A stretch of DNA of 31,402 nt from 2-12-FULL-60-25 sp964638165 (GCA_964638165.1 CAZWYJ010000003.1:1-31402), one strand, 5' to 3'; shown: positions 1-10,393, counted from the first letter of the stretch. Numbers and translations: made by a program. The notes: a model not told the origin generated them from the sequence alone.

Positions 1-3000
1 GCAACGGCATCGTGGACGGATGAGCAGATCGGTAGTTCCATTCCGAACGCCGAGGTCGGGACGTATCCTGTTTTCGTTCGCGTGGATGGCGTTTCTTCGA
101 ACGTCATCGGTATGCGCGTGACGCGGGCGGATGCGGGCGGATCGCCCGAAATTGTGGAGATAAGTCCGGCGCAAGGGCCGGTTGGCACATTCGTGACGAT
201 TCTTGGGCGCAATTTCGGTTCAAGTGAGGGATCCGTGTATTTTCTTGATACGCAGACGGGCAATAGCGCACTCGCGGATACGAATGTGCCGGATGCCTGC
301 GTAGACGGTTCGTGGACGAATAATTCTATCGTGGTAAAGGTTCCTCGCGTTTTCACCCAAGGGTCAACCGGTGTAGTGACGCCAGGGTCGTACGCCGTAT
401 ATGTCCGCACGGCTCGCGCAACAGCACCGGAATCCAATCGAGTTAATTTCGCCGTGAATACGGATCCGCTTGCTCCGGGCATCTGTTCCATCGTTCCTCG
501 CGTGGCGCCGATGGGGTCTTCAATCACCGTCCACGGAGAGAATCTAACGAGTGGTCCCGGAACCGTTATCTATCATGTAAACGTTGTCGGAACCGCGTCA
601 TCGTGGTCCGGGTCGCAAATCATCTCTCGTATTCCATCCGGAGCGGAAACCGGCCCTGTCCGCGCACGGTTGACGGCATCAGGGCTCTCCTCTAATCCCT
701 ACCCGATCGAGGTTCGGAATTGTAATGAAGCTGCCGGCATCTGCGAGGCGGATGAAGAGTGTTGCATGGACGGATCATGTCGGGCGATCGGAACATGCAC
801 AGCTTCTGTAGGAACGGCGATGTTTGCGTGGCGTTTTTCTACAGGTGTCGTACCTCGTGCACCGCGTGTGCTTGAGCAGTGCGAAGACGGTCTCATTCCG
901 TCTCCGTCTCCATGGTCGCAAAGGCCGGAAGGACGAGAGGCATGCGTGAATAGCGTTCCGGTCATGGTATTTTCGACCCTGATTGATCCGGGGAGCGTTG
1001 CCGACGGGAGTGGCAATGTGATCGTAGAGCGCTGTACGGGCACGGGAAGTGATCCGTGCGAACAGACTGAGGCGGTCGCGGGGAACGTCAATTTATATCA
1101 CGCAAATGCCACGCAGGATTACGTGACGGCGAATGTTGGTATTTTGCAGCCGTCTTCGTGGTATCGCGTTTCGCTTACCACGGGCGTGCGCGGAGCCGGA
1201 GAAGGTGGTTTGAACATGGAAGAGAATCGTCAGTGCGGAGAGGGGATGGCTTACTGCTACCGATTCCGCACGCGCGAGAGTACGGAGCCGTGTGCGATTG
1301 CAACGGTATCCGTAGCCCCGAATCCATTTACCGCGCACGAGCAGAACGAATCCATTGAGTACGCCGCGTTGCCGACTCCGGAGGGGGACCGATGTAGTAT
1401 CCTCATCTGTGAGGGGTACGGGTGGTCATGGCAAACGAGTGATTCTCGGGCCATGATCACGCATGTGCCGAATCCGCAGGGTGCGGGAGAGGCGTGCTAT
1501 CAAGTTGCGACAGCGCTCGCCGAGACCGGGCCTTCGAATCCGGTACAGATTTTGACGACGGCTCAAGCAGTTACGGGCGCCGGGGATTTGTACATCCGTT
1601 TCATTCCGCCGAGGATAACGAGTTATGGTCCGAATTGCGACGCGGCGTGTAGTAATGCGGCGATTTGGGCTTCATTCAATGTCCCGCTGGATCCGGAGAG
1701 CGTTCGCATGGACAATATTCGGATCGAGCGTTGCGCGAATGAGGCGTGTCAGGAGCTTCTTGAACCGCCCACGCTCGATCTTTCTCAGTCCGTGATTTCA
1801 TTGCGTTCGATCCCGGACACGTCCGGTTCCGAAGGGCGCTTCCTCGTTCTTGAACCTGTTAGGATCATCAATGGCCAGCCGGCGACATTGCTCGAGCCCG
1901 GGCGATACTACCGTGTGATCCTCCGGGGAGGACAAGAAAATGGCATCACATCGGCTTCCAATGTTCCGATGTCATCTTTGAATCATCCGGATGGTTTTTC
2001 CTGGACATTCCGCGTTCTCCAGGGGGAGGATGCGATGTGTGCGTCTCAGCGCATTTCCGTTTCGCCGGGAGAGAAGTACGAAGATCGCGTCGGGGACCGT
2101 CAGGGATTCTTTGCGGCGCCGGTATCCGGTCCGGACTCCTGCGACTCCCGCGGTCAGTTGCTTGTCTCCTCTCTCTTGGGAGGGTTTAGTTGGAATGTCG
2201 CGGATACGCGTGTCGCGCGCCTTCTCTTCAATGGGGCGATTGATACAGGAACCGTTCGTGTAAATGGCTGTACTGACCGTTGTACGCTCACGGGGTCTCA
2301 AGGGGTGTCCGGTCGGACGGCTCGTTGCGGAAATAATATCGTGGAGACCACGAATGCGGCGACATGTGTAGGGTCCGTGACTCGTTCCGGTCAGTCGTGC
2401 GTCGTTCTCCCGGCCGGATCAACAGGCGGAGAGGAGTGCGATGGAGGGAGCGGGTGCAATTCCCTGTGTCTTTTTGAGCCGGTTCCTACGATTGACGAGG
2501 GGGGCACGTGTGGCGACGGCGTGAGACAGTCGAATGAGGATTGCGACTATGGCCGATTCTGCACAGGCGTTTCAGCCACGTCCACGGTACAGGAAGGATC
2601 GGATTGTACGTCCGGAGCCCAGCGAACGGCTTGTCTTCAGAATGGGGGCAGATGCGCAACGGCGCAGGTGCGCGGATGTTCCGTTCACTGCCGGAATCTC
2701 GGGGCCAATGCCGGGGGCTCGACATGCGGGAATGGCGATGTCTCCGATGGCGAGGATTGCGATGATGGCAATATCACGTCACGTGACGGATGTAGTGCAA
2801 ACTGTTTGCACGAAGGAAGCTCAAGTTCCATCTTCGCGTTATGCGGAAATCGGATTCGTGAGGATGGCGAGGCGTGTGAAATGAGTGCTACCGGAGCGTG
2901 GCCGGCCGGTTGCGATCCTCGGACGTGTCTTCATGCCGGATTGAGTCCCTGTGGGGGTGGGGTCGTTTCCGGATGTTGTGGGAACGCTATTATAGAAGAT

Positions 3001-6000
3001 GGTGAGGATTGTGATGACGGGAACACGACGGCCAAGGACGGTTGTAGCACGATCTGTCTTAATGAAGGGTCGTCCCCGTCCTACGCGGAGCCGAGTTTTT
3101 GCGGAGACCGCCGGACGGGTTTGGGAGAGTTTTCTCAGTGCGAAGTGGCTCCATCCGGTCCGGATGGTCGTGTTGACGCGTACCAGGTTGCAGAGGTGCT
3201 CGGTGGCGGAGATGTAGATGATCAGACGAAGATCGCGTCTACGAATATCAACGTGACGCAGTCCGGTGCGTCCGGGAGCGCTATGTACGGTTTGCGTTGC
3301 GGATTGACGGAGGAGCGTATGTGCTCCGAGAACGGGGTCGCGCCGAGCCGGGATTTTGGTCTCACGCGCGATGGATGCTGTTCCATGCGTCCGAGCGTCG
3401 CCACCTTTTACCCCGCGAATGGTGAGACGGATGTTTGTCGCAATGCGCTCATCTACGGAACATTTAACACGGAAGTGGATGAATCGAGTATTGCCCCGAA
3501 CTTCATCGTTGCCCAGCAGGTAACCGGGACGGATTGTCCGGAAGGGACGACTGAGGTGACGCTCGACGGCACTCCGCGGAAAGGGTGGCGCTCTACGCTC
3601 GCGCGTTGGTGGAACTCTCTCCGTCGGTTCTTCGGTGCCGAGACGGCTTCCGCGCAGATGTACTGCTCCGGAAATGTGATTGGACGCATGACCTTTGGCG
3701 AGGTCGTTGTGAATGATGGCGGCATAGACCGAACAGTCACGACATTCGAATTTTCCGTGACGAATGTTCTGGCTCCGGAAACGCCATATCGAGTTATTTT
3801 CCGCGGGGATTCGGATCTTGAGAATAATACGGACTTGACACAGCGTGTGGGCATTCGTTCTCTCAATGGCGTTGTTGCCGATGGGGATACGAGTTGGAAT
3901 TTTGTGACGGGTCGTGAAATTTGTCTCGTGAATCGTGTTGAAGTTTCCGATCAGACAACGGAGCATCCACTATTCTTCACGGCCTCCAATGAAATACACC
4001 CGTTCCGGGCAAGCGCTCAGTCTTTGCGGGCGGGCAGGTACGTCCCGATCGCGTCAACGGAGGAGTATTCGTGGGTGTGGCAGAACTGGACGAGCTCGCA
4101 GTCCACGATCGCTCGTATTGATCCGGAGACGGCTACGGACGGATCCACATCGGTTTCGTATCGTTCCGTGATCGCCGGATCACGAAACGGTTCCGCGTAC
4201 GTGACGGCGCGCGTTCGTATTACGGAAGATGCCGTAAGCGTTCCGTCAACGATCGGGTCGGTCGTGCAGGGCGCGGCGCCCGTTACGGTTCAGGTTTGTG
4301 AGAATCCTTGGCCGTCCAAGGTCGCGGCGCCGTTCCGGGATGAGGAAAATTCCCCGAGCCTTCAGGGGACGCCGTTTGAGCGTGGCCCGTTCTACAATAT
4401 TTCGATGAGCTACTGTCGCGATGCCGGCGAACCGGGCGCACTTGGCGATATCCCGTCTCTGGTCATCAATGCCGTTAATCCGAATCCGGTGGATATTGCT
4501 CAGGGGATTCTTCGGCAGTACCTCTTCACATTCGCGGAACCGGATCTCAAGAAGGACGCGATCGGTATGCGCATTGCGCAGAATCCATTGCATCTGAGTC
4601 CGCAGGAGTGGTATCGCGCGAAGGGATTCACGGGGAACCCCACGGAGATCGTGATTGACGGGTATCAGGCCATCCGCGACGGTCGAACGGTATACATTTC
4701 CGCGGTGAGCACTGATGGTCCCGGTAGCAGGCGTCCTGAGATGTACTCCAATATCTATATCCTCTCGTACAATGATGGCGCATCATCGGTGACGCAGCAG
4801 ATTTTTGACGCGTTACTCGAATCCCTCATGTTTAATCGGAATATCCAGACGGATATTTCGGGTGCCTGTGAAGATGCTGATGGAGGGATTGTTTCCGGAC
4901 CTGGCGATATTCCCGTGTACTGTTCTGCGGACTGGGATTGTTCCGCGTATGGTTCGGATTTTTCGTGTGCGAACTTCAAGAGCAAAATACAGCGCGACCT
5001 CATCCGTCTCGGGGATTTTCAGGCCATGACGCGTACGATTGAATCCGCGAAGCTCCGGAATGGATCGTATCCGCAATTGAGGCAGGGCTCATACCTTCCT
5101 GGTTTGAGCACGTCTCTGTGGCCATCATGGTCTGAAACGCTCGCAACGGAACTCGGTGGCTCGCTTCCGCAGGATCCGATCAACCGATTCGTCACATGCG
5201 GTCGGTGCGATGGAAGCGGAAGCGCGTGTACGTCTAATGCGGATTGTTCGTCCGGCCAGATGTGTCAGCCGCAGGAAGGGTTCGATCCGAAGACGTGTTG
5301 GAATGCGACGGCGAATGCTTTCATGTGCCCGACTTCATTCGATGGAGGCTCTCCATCCAGTCGCGTGTACACGTATCAGTCGTTTGCTGCGGGAAGGCGG
5401 TATGAAGTCGCTGCGGAGTTTGAAGTTCCTCCACCGAGGAATGATCCGTCCGAAGATTGGTGGCAACCGCCGTTGATGACGGAGGTTCGACAGTGCACGA
5501 ACGGTGTAGCCACGGGCTGGTACTGTTTTGACGATACGCACTGCACGATTTGTCCTCCGACCGGATGCACGGGGAATGAGCCTACGCCACGCGGTGCGTG
5601 CGTGCCAATGGGTGGGCGCTTTACGTACGCGAATTTTTGTACCGGTGGTACGCTAGGAATGTCTTCGATCTGCGGAGACGGTGTCATGGATGTTGATCCG
5701 TCTCGTAGCCTATGCTTAGGCGGAACGCGTGACGGGCAATCCTGCGAACCGAGGTGTATCGAGCCGTGGCTTCTGGGAGAGGGGGGTGTTGAGTCGTGTC
5801 AGAACACGTCGTGCCCAGGCGGGACGTGCGGAGCGGCCGAGATCTGTGAAACGACTGGCCCGACGGCTTCCCGTTACGAGGATTGCCAAACCGCGAATGG
5901 AGCCGATGGTCGGGCACGTCAGGTGTGCGATGCTTGCCGATCCTACGTTCCGGATCCGAACAATGCGATGTGTCGAGCGAATAATGAGTGCGGAAATGGG

Positions 6001-9000
6001 CGGCTTGAGGGCGGGCACTGTTCGGAGAATCCGGATGTTTTCTGCTCGACGACGGCTCAGTGTCAGAATCGGTATGCGAGAGAGCTCCAGGAGGCTTTGA
6101 ACCAGCTGAATTTTTCGGTGCGCGTTACGGCAGTCTACGACGCCCAAACCAGGAGTGCGGTTATGGCATTCCAGGCCGCGAATCGCGTTAATCCGCTTGA
6201 CGGCATCGTGGGCCCGATTACCCTTGCCGCGCTTCGAACGGCATTGAATTGTCCAACGTGCATTCCGTCTTATGCAGGACATGAGTGCACGATTGAAGGC
6301 GTAGCAGAGGTTTGTGATGATGGCGTCCTCAATGGCACGTACGGGCATTGCAATACCCTGTGTACTGGGTATGAAGGCGGTTGTGGCGATGGCTTTTTGT
6401 CCGGAGGTGAGGTTTGCGATAATGGCCTTTTGGGTTCGAATTCGAATCGCGAGTGGTGTGCGGTGAGTCCGTCGGCTTGCCCGTCCATAGACATGAGCTG
6501 CAACCTTTCCTGTTCCGGTCGTTCCGGGTGGTGCGGGGACGGTATTACGACAGCGCCTTTTGAGGAGTGCGATGGGAACGTGGAAACGACAAGTCTTGCG
6601 ATTTGCGCGGACGGATCTCCGTGCGAACCGGGTACGACCTGTTCGGATGGCGTGGCATGTTCCGCGATTCAGGGGCGTATGGCTGCCTGCGAACCTCAGC
6701 GTATCTGTATCGGTGGGCAGAGTGATGGGAACATCTGTACGAGCGAAGAAGATTGCGCTCCGGACGGAAGGTGCTCCAGTGAGTCCGTGCGAACCATACA
6801 CCGACGCGGGTGCACGAGGTTTGGAGAATCGGCGTGTCAATTTTGGAATTGGTCGCCTTGCGTGTCGGATCAGACATGCGGAAATGGCGTGAAGGATGTC
6901 GGCGAACAGTGCGATGATGGGAATGACGTTGAGACGGATTCCTGCACGTCCGCGTGTCTGAGTAATGTTTGTGGCGACGGGTTTTTGCATAACGGCGTTG
7001 AAGAGTGCGATATGGGTGCGCTGAACGGAACGCCGTGCACGTCTGCGGAGTACGGATCCACCTGTTCCAGCTGCTCGACGAGTTGTAAGTACCAGCTCAC
7101 GCAAGGCGGATTCTGCGGAGATCACATTCGGCAGGCCGCGTCTTCCGAGCAGTGCGATGGCGATGCAACGATTGCGGACGTACAACAGTACGTAGGATCC
7201 GTTGCCGCGAATACGGATGCCGCCTGTCGGGCATTGGGGTATGACTATCTTAGTTCCGACCGCGTGCATTGCGGGCAAACGTGCTCGTTTACCGGATGTG
7301 CGTACTGCGGAGATGCGCCAACGACTGAAAATGCCTCAAGCGAGTGGTTCCAAGGCAGGGTCGAAGGTCTCTTGTTCGATACGCTATTCCAGCAGCCGGT
7401 TCCGAATGCACGCGTCACTCTCTTCTATCGGGGTTTGCAGGTTGCCGTTACGGCATCCGATGATGACGGGTACTTCTCGTTTACAGGGCTCGACCGCCAC
7501 GAAGGGTGCGGGAGCTACCGCATTGTTATTGATTCCTACGTTGATAATCCGCTGACAGCCACTTTGGATGAGTCCGTGCGTGGCGGGTACATGCCGGTTC
7601 AGGTTCCGTCATTCGGGCCACACTATAATATTGCGAATGAATCAGGAACGAGTGGCTTGTTCTCTGACGTGGTCGTGTCTGCGGATCTTGCCCAGCTCGT
7701 GAACCATCCTACGGAAAATTATAATATCCCGCAGATCAACATGATCCCTCGCTTGGCTGACAAGGAGTATATCGTTCAGCTTTGGTGGACACCTCGCATT
7801 ACCGTGGAGTCTGGTAGTTTTAATCGAACTCTTAGTGGAACGGATGAAGTATTGGAATTTTTCCGTTCTCCAGGCACCACTTCCGCATTACGTAATGAGG
7901 TGTACATTGATGCCGTTAGCCAACTGCACGACCTCGTTATTCGTCAACCGTTTGCGTATGCCCCGGGCAGTTTTAGCTCCTGTCAGTTGGGAGGATCCTT
8001 CGGGACGTACAATCCACTGTCTAATGATACGCGCGTGAATGGACGGAATCCGGCAACCGGCGCAGCAGGCGTGAACGGCATTGATGCTTCGGATCCGGTA
8101 ACGGGTATGCAGACCTGTACGAACAAGGTCCGCGCGAGTTTTTCGAAGACATGCGCCGTTCGTGATTCTGATGGCAATATTTTACGACATACAAATGTCG
8201 GATGTTCTACGTATCACATGTGCCAGAACCACGGCATCGCCTATAGCCGAGCTACCGGAGAAAGTCTTACGTGCACCAGTCCTCCCGAAGGAAATCGTCA
8301 AGGATCTCCAGACGTCTTGTCCGGACGGGAGGGCGCGTACCTGTTCTGCTACCACCCTGAGTGGATTGGCATTGATGATGATCGGGCCAGCCGTGTGGAT
8401 TGCGGAAATTTCATCGTGCCACCGCAGAGCGCTTTCATCCGAGCCACGTCCGGGCAGTACGATATTCTCGTTTCTCGGTACCAATTGGCGTATAGCGCAT
8501 TGACGTTGCATCGGACATCGGGTTCCGATACGACGCAGAATTCGAATTCCATTCGTAACTGGCTCACGGCGCGGGATGCGAGCATTCGCATCTACGATCA
8601 GTACGGATTGCGTGAAACGATTGACGAAACAACGGGTGGCATTAGCCGGAATAGCGCCGTGGGATGGAATCCGAATGACAATGCTCCGCGCGTATGTTTG
8701 GCGGAGAGTGAGCGTGTTGGATTTAGCTCTCCGTGGGAGGACTCTTTTTCCGCGAATCTCATCCGTCTCGGCGAGACGACCTATAGTCCGGTCTGGACTC
8801 CGGCATCCATAGACGGAAGGGTTCGTTCCGATCAGTCTGTTCGGGTATGGGGCGACCGGGGTGCAGACTTCCATTACTTTTCCGATCTGGCATATCGGTG
8901 GACGGAAGATGCGCGAGCGCCAAATCCGGGCACGGGCGTCTGCTGGGAGCGTGATTGTGATTCATGGACCTTGACGCAGGGGTACTGCATTGCCGCGAAC

Positions 9001-9675
9001 GGGTCATTATCGAATATACGGTGTACGAGTAATAGTCAGTGCGGAACCGCTACTGTTTCCGTGCCTGATCAGCGGGTGTTTGCGGAGTCGGTTGACGCAT
9101 TACGTATTTCGCTGGCGATGAATATGACTGGAATTTCTTCCGGTGTCCGTCTTGCGCAGTCTGTAGATTGTCAAAGCGTTTTTAGAGATCCGCGCCCTTA
9201 TTCCGATTCACAAATTCGACGGTGTCTTCTATTGCTAGACAGTATTGAGGTATTCTGTGATTTTTTTGAGAGGTATCCCACGCAGTATCTTCATCTTACA
9301 GATCCGACGACATTAGAGCGTTGCAACGAGACTCCACCCCCACCTCCACCTCCACCTCCACCTCCACAAGTAGTCAGTCTCGGTTGCTACATGCGTTTCC
9401 CGCGATCGCCGGGAGATCATTTCTGCCAAGGCGGAACCGCGGATTATGCGGGCTATGATGCTATCGAGAATGGTAATCCGGCATGTACTGATGCTTCGCG
9501 TGCCCTTTGTCCGGATAATTCCGTATGCGAAACGCAAGTGAATCCGAATGTCCGTTGCGTGCAGATATGTACCACGGATGCGGATTGCGATGATAAGCCC
9601 GGGGGCGCATATTGCGGAGGAATACTTCGGAATTGCACGCGCACGGCCGTGCCATCCACCGCTGGCACTCGCTAA
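1..9675 (+). CDS. Giant modular cysteine-rich surface protein (5' end outside window)
   Basis: The reading frame is open from base 1, so the start lies upstream; the first in-frame ATG (82) falls inside an Ig-like repeat and is not a real start. 3224 residues are visible (numbered from base 1). Modules in order: a partial and then two IPT/TIG repeats (to about residue 238); SbsA-type Ig-like domains (about 270-425, 540-670, 1130-1305); Cys-rich repeats of the CGDG...E.CDDGN...DGC...C type (about 836-1030, and again 1840-2450); a pseudopilin-like segment (about 1661-1818); a peptidoglycan-binding domain (2025-2083); a carboxypeptidase-regulatory-like beta domain (about 2449-2520); an 11-proline run (3112-3122); and a Cys-rich tail with CTTDADC-type motifs. 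No LPXTG motif or C-terminal membrane segment is visible. The many cysteines suggest disulfides outside the cytoplasm. Likely a secreted or cell-wall-attached adhesin or structural protein; the exact role is unknown. A TSP3 membrane protein follows after 11 nt. Confidence 0.9.
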   Translation, partial: ATASWTDEQIGSSIPNAEVGTYPVFVRVDGVSSNVIGMRVTRADAGGSPEIVEISPAQGPVGTFVTILGRNFGSSEGSVYFLDTQTGNSALADTNVPDACVDGSWTNNSIVVKVPRVFTQGSTGVVTPGSYAVYVRTARATAPESNRVNFAVNTDPLAPGICSIVPRVAPMGSSITVHGENLTSGPGTVIYHVNVVGTASSWSGSQIISRIPSGAETGPVRARLTASGLSSNPYPIEVRNCNEAAGICEADEECCMDGSCRAIGTCTASVGTAMFAWRFSTGVVPRAPRVLEQCEDGLIPSPSPWSQRPEGREACVNSVPVMVFSTLIDPGSVADGSGNVIVERCTGTGSDPCEQTEAVAGNVNLYHANATQDYVTANVGILQPSSWYRVSLTTGVRGAGEGGLNMEENRQCGEGMAYCYRFRTRESTEPCAIATVSVAPNPFTAHEQNESIEYAALPTPEGDRCSILICEGYGWSWQTSDSRAMITHVPNPQGAGEACYQVATALAETGPSNPVQILTTAQAVTGAGDLYIRFIPPRITSYGPNCDAACSNAAIWASFNVPLDPESVRMDNIRIERCANEACQELLEPPTLDLSQSVISLRSIPDTSGSEGRFLVLEPVRIINGQPATLLEPGRYYRVILRGGQENGITSASNVPMSSLNHPDGFSWTFRVLQGEDAMCASQRISVSPGEKYEDRVGDRQGFFAAPVSGPDSCDSRGQLLVSSLLGGFSWNVADTRVARLLFNGAIDTGTVRVNGCTDRCTLTGSQGVSGRTARCGNNIVETTNAATCVGSVTRSGQSCVVLPAGSTGGEECDGGSGCNSLCLFEPVPTIDEGGTCGDGVRQSNEDCDYGRFCTGVSATSTVQEGSDCTSGAQRTACLQNGGRCATAQVRGCSVHCRNLGANAGGSTCGNGDVSDGEDCDDGNITSRDGCSANCLHEGSSSSIFALCGNRIREDGEACEMSATGAWPAGCDPRTCLHAGLSPCGGGVVSGCCGNAIIEDGEDCDDGNTTAKDGCSTICLNEGSSPSYAEPSFCGDRRTGLGEFSQCEVAPSGPDGRVDAYQVAEVLGGGDVDDQTKIASTNINVTQSGASGSAMYGLRCGLTEERMCSENGVAPSRDFGLTRDGCCSMRPSVATFYPANGETDVCRNALIYGTFNTEVDESSIAPNFIVAQQVTGTDCPEGTTEVTLDGTPRKGWRSTLARWWNSLRRFFGAETASAQMYCSGNVIGRMTFGEVVVNDGGIDRTVTTFEFSVTNVLAPETPYRVIFRGDSDLENNTDLTQRVGIRSLNGVVADGDTSWNFVTGREICLVNRVEVSDQTTEHPLFFTASNEIHPFRASAQSLRAGRYVPIASTEEYSWVWQNWTSSQSTIARIDPETATDGSTSVSYRSVIAGSRNGSAYVTARVRITEDAVSVPSTIGSVVQGAAPVTVQVCENPWPSKVAAPFRDEENSPSLQGTPFERGPFYNISMSYCRDAGEPGALGDIPSLVINAVNPNPVDIAQGILRQYLFTFAEPDLKKDAIGMRIAQNPLHLSPQEWYRAKGFTGNPTEIVIDGYQAIRDGRTVYISAVSTDGPGSRRPEMYSNIYILSYNDGASSVTQQIFDALLESLMFNRNIQTDISGACEDADGGIVSGPGDIPVYCSADWDCSAYGSDFSCANFKSKIQRDLIRLGDFQAMTRTIESAKLRNGSYPQLRQGSYLPGLSTSLWPSWSETLATELGGSLPQDPINRFVTCGRCDGSGSACTSNADCSSGQMCQPQEGFDPKTCWNATANAFMCPTSFDGGSPSSRVYTYQSFAAGRRYEVAAEFEVPPPRNDPSEDWWQPPLMTEVRQCTNGVATGWYCFDDTHCTICPPTGCTGNEPTPRGACVPMGGRFTYANFCTGGTLGMSSICGDGVMDVDPSRSLCLGGTRDGQSCEPRCIEPWLLGEGGVESCQNTSCPGGTCGAAEICETTGPTASRYEDCQTANGADGRARQVCDACRSYVPDPNNAMCRANNECGNGRLEGGHCSENPDVFCSTTAQCQNRYARELQEALNQLNFSVRVTAVYDAQTRSAVMAFQAANRVNPLDGIVGPITLAALRTALNCPTCIPSYAGHECTIEGVAEVCDDGVLNGTYGHCNTLCTGYEGGCGDGFLSGGEVCDNGLLGSNSNREWCAVSPSACPSIDMSCNLSCSGRSGWCGDGITTAPFEECDGNVETTSLAICADGSPCEPGTTCSDGVACSAIQGRMAACEPQRICIGGQSDGNICTSEEDCAPDGRCSSESVRTIHRRGCTRFGESACQFWNWSPCVSDQTCGNGVKDVGEQCDDGNDVETDSCTSACLSNVCGDGFLHNGVEECDMGALNGTPCTSAEYGSTCSSCSTSCKYQLTQGGFCGDHIRQAASSEQCDGDATIADVQQYVGSVAANTDAACRALGYDYLSSDRVHCGQTCSFTGCAYCGDAPTTENASSEWFQGRVEGLLFDTLFQQPVPNARVTLFYRGLQVAVTASDDDGYFSFTGLDRHEGCGSYRIVIDSYVDNPLTATLDESVRGGYMPVQVPSFGPHYNIANESGTSGLFSDVVVSADLAQLVNHPTENYNIPQINMIPRLADKEYIVQLWWTPRITVESGSFNRTLSGTDEVLEFFRSPGTTSALRNEVYIDAVSQLHDLVIRQPFAYAPGSFSSCQLGGSFGTYNPLSNDTRVNGRNPATGAAGVNGIDASDPVTGMQTCTNKVRASFSKTCAVRDSDGNILRHTNVGCSTYHMCQNHGIAYSRATGESLTCTSPPEGNRQGSPDVLSGREGAYLFCYHPEWIGIDDDRASRVDCGNFIVPPQSAFIRATSGQYDILVSRYQLAYSALTLHRTSGSDTTQNSNSIRNWLTARDASIRIYDQYGLRETIDETTGGISRNSAVGWNPNDNAPRVCLAESERVGFSSPWEDSFSANLIRLGETTYSPVWTPASIDGRVRSDQSVRVWGDRGADFHYFSDLAYRWTEDARAPNPGTGVCWERDCDSWTLTQGYCIAANGSLSNIRCTSNSQCGTATVSVPDQRVFAESVDALRISLAMNMTGISSGVRLAQSVDCQSVFRDPRPYSDSQIRRCLLLLDSIEVFCDFFERYPTQYLHLTDPTTLERCNETPPPPPPPPPPPQVVSLGCYMRFPRSPGDHFCQGGTADYAGYDAIENGNPACTDASRALCPDNSVCETQVNPNVRCVQICTTDADCDDKPGGAYCGGILRNCTRTAVPSTAGTR
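6073..6249 (+). other. Peptidoglycan-binding domain inside the giant protein
   Basis: Residues 2025-2083 (counted from base 1) read as a PG_binding_1 three-helix domain. They begin ARELQEALNQLNF, continue through TRSAVMAFQAANRV, and close with GIVGPITLAALRTALN. The LQ..L, A...FQ and DGIVGP.T...L positions match the family. It interrupts a Cys-rich stretch, being flanked by CSTTAQCQN and CPTCIPS. In other proteins this family binds the peptide part of peptidoglycan, so it probably ties the protein to the wall; that is inference. Confidence 0.8.
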
Positions 9676-9686
9676 TCCACAACCCT

Positions 9687-10373
9687 ATGACGAAAGCGAA
9701 AATCATTCTCATCGCATGCCTCGTGCTCGCTGTCGGCGGATCGGCTTTTGGTATCTCTTGGTGGCTGAGGCATCGAGCGTCTTCTCCGTCCACGGGCTCT
9801 CTGTCGGGTGGTGGTCAGGAGAATGTGCCGTCCATGGCCTTTGGCGAGCCTCTCAATGTTCAGGTTTTTGATGAGGCTCCTCCATCGGATGAGACCGGGA
9901 CAACTCCACTCGTGGATGATAATGGGAACGTTTTTCCGGAAGACGCGGAGGAGGCTCTCATCCGAGCGGAGCACGAGGCCGCCCTCGCGGCTGAGCTCGC
10001 GGCCATGGCCCCGGTGACCGTGAGCCCTTCCGGTGGCGCGGGAACGGGAGGGGCGGCCGCTTCCGCTCCGCGTCCTGCGGGAAACGCGGATGATGATGCG
10101 GATGGCCTCACGAATGATCAGGAACTTCAGGCCGGAACGGATCCGAATAACCCGGATACGGACGGCGACGGCCTCTCTGATGCGGATGAGTTGCGAACGT
10201 ATCGGACGGATCCGAAGCGTTTTGATACGGACGGCGATGGTTTGACGGATGGCGAAGAGGTTTTACAGTACCGCACGAATCCTCTCCAGGAAGATACGGA
10301 TGGCGATGGGTATTCAGATGGCACGGAAGTGCAAGGAGGGTATAATCCCTTAGGAGCTGGGAAACTGTCATAG
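9687..10373 (+). CDS. Membrane-anchored thrombospondin type 3 repeat protein (first of three)
   Basis: This 228-residue protein begins MTKAKIILIACLVLAVGG, a single N-terminal membrane segment or uncleaved signal anchor. An acidic, Ala/Pro/Gly-rich linker follows to about residue 130. The C-terminal third holds calcium-binding TSP3-type repeats: DTDGDGLSDADE, DTDGDGLTDGEE and DTDGDGYSDGTE, plus a weaker DDDADGLTNDQE. The Asp spacing is that of EF-hand-like Ca2+ loops, so the outer part is probably a calcium-stabilised rod. ATG 9687 is chosen because it places the hydrophobic segment at the N terminus and follows the giant gene's stop by 11 nt; a longer in-frame extension would overlap that gene. 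No Shine-Dalgarno is present. Probably co-transcribed with the giant gene. The function is not known; a spacer or anchor for surface structures is possible. Confidence 0.88.
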   Translation: MTKAKIILIACLVLAVGGSAFGISWWLRHRASSPSTGSLSGGGQENVPSMAFGEPLNVQVFDEAPPSDETGTTPLVDDNGNVFPEDAEEALIRAEHEAALAAELAAMAPVTVSPSGGAGTGGAAASAPRPAGNADDDADGLTNDQELQAGTDPNNPDTDGDGLSDADELRTYRTDPKRFDTDGDGLTDGEEVLQYRTNPLQEDTDGDGYSDGTEVQGGYNPLGAGKLS

Positions 10374-10393
10374 CATTCCTCTCTCTATTCCGT

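Noticed and set aside
5716..7278. 520-codon minus-strand frame inside the giant gene
   Set aside because: It lies antisense to the clear Cys-rich repeats, has no recognisable domain and has a Arg/Thr/Ile-rich composition typical of a shadow frame.
9334..9366. CCTCCA tandem run as a separate repeat element
   Set aside because: It encodes an in-frame 11-proline linker of the giant protein and needs no other explanation.
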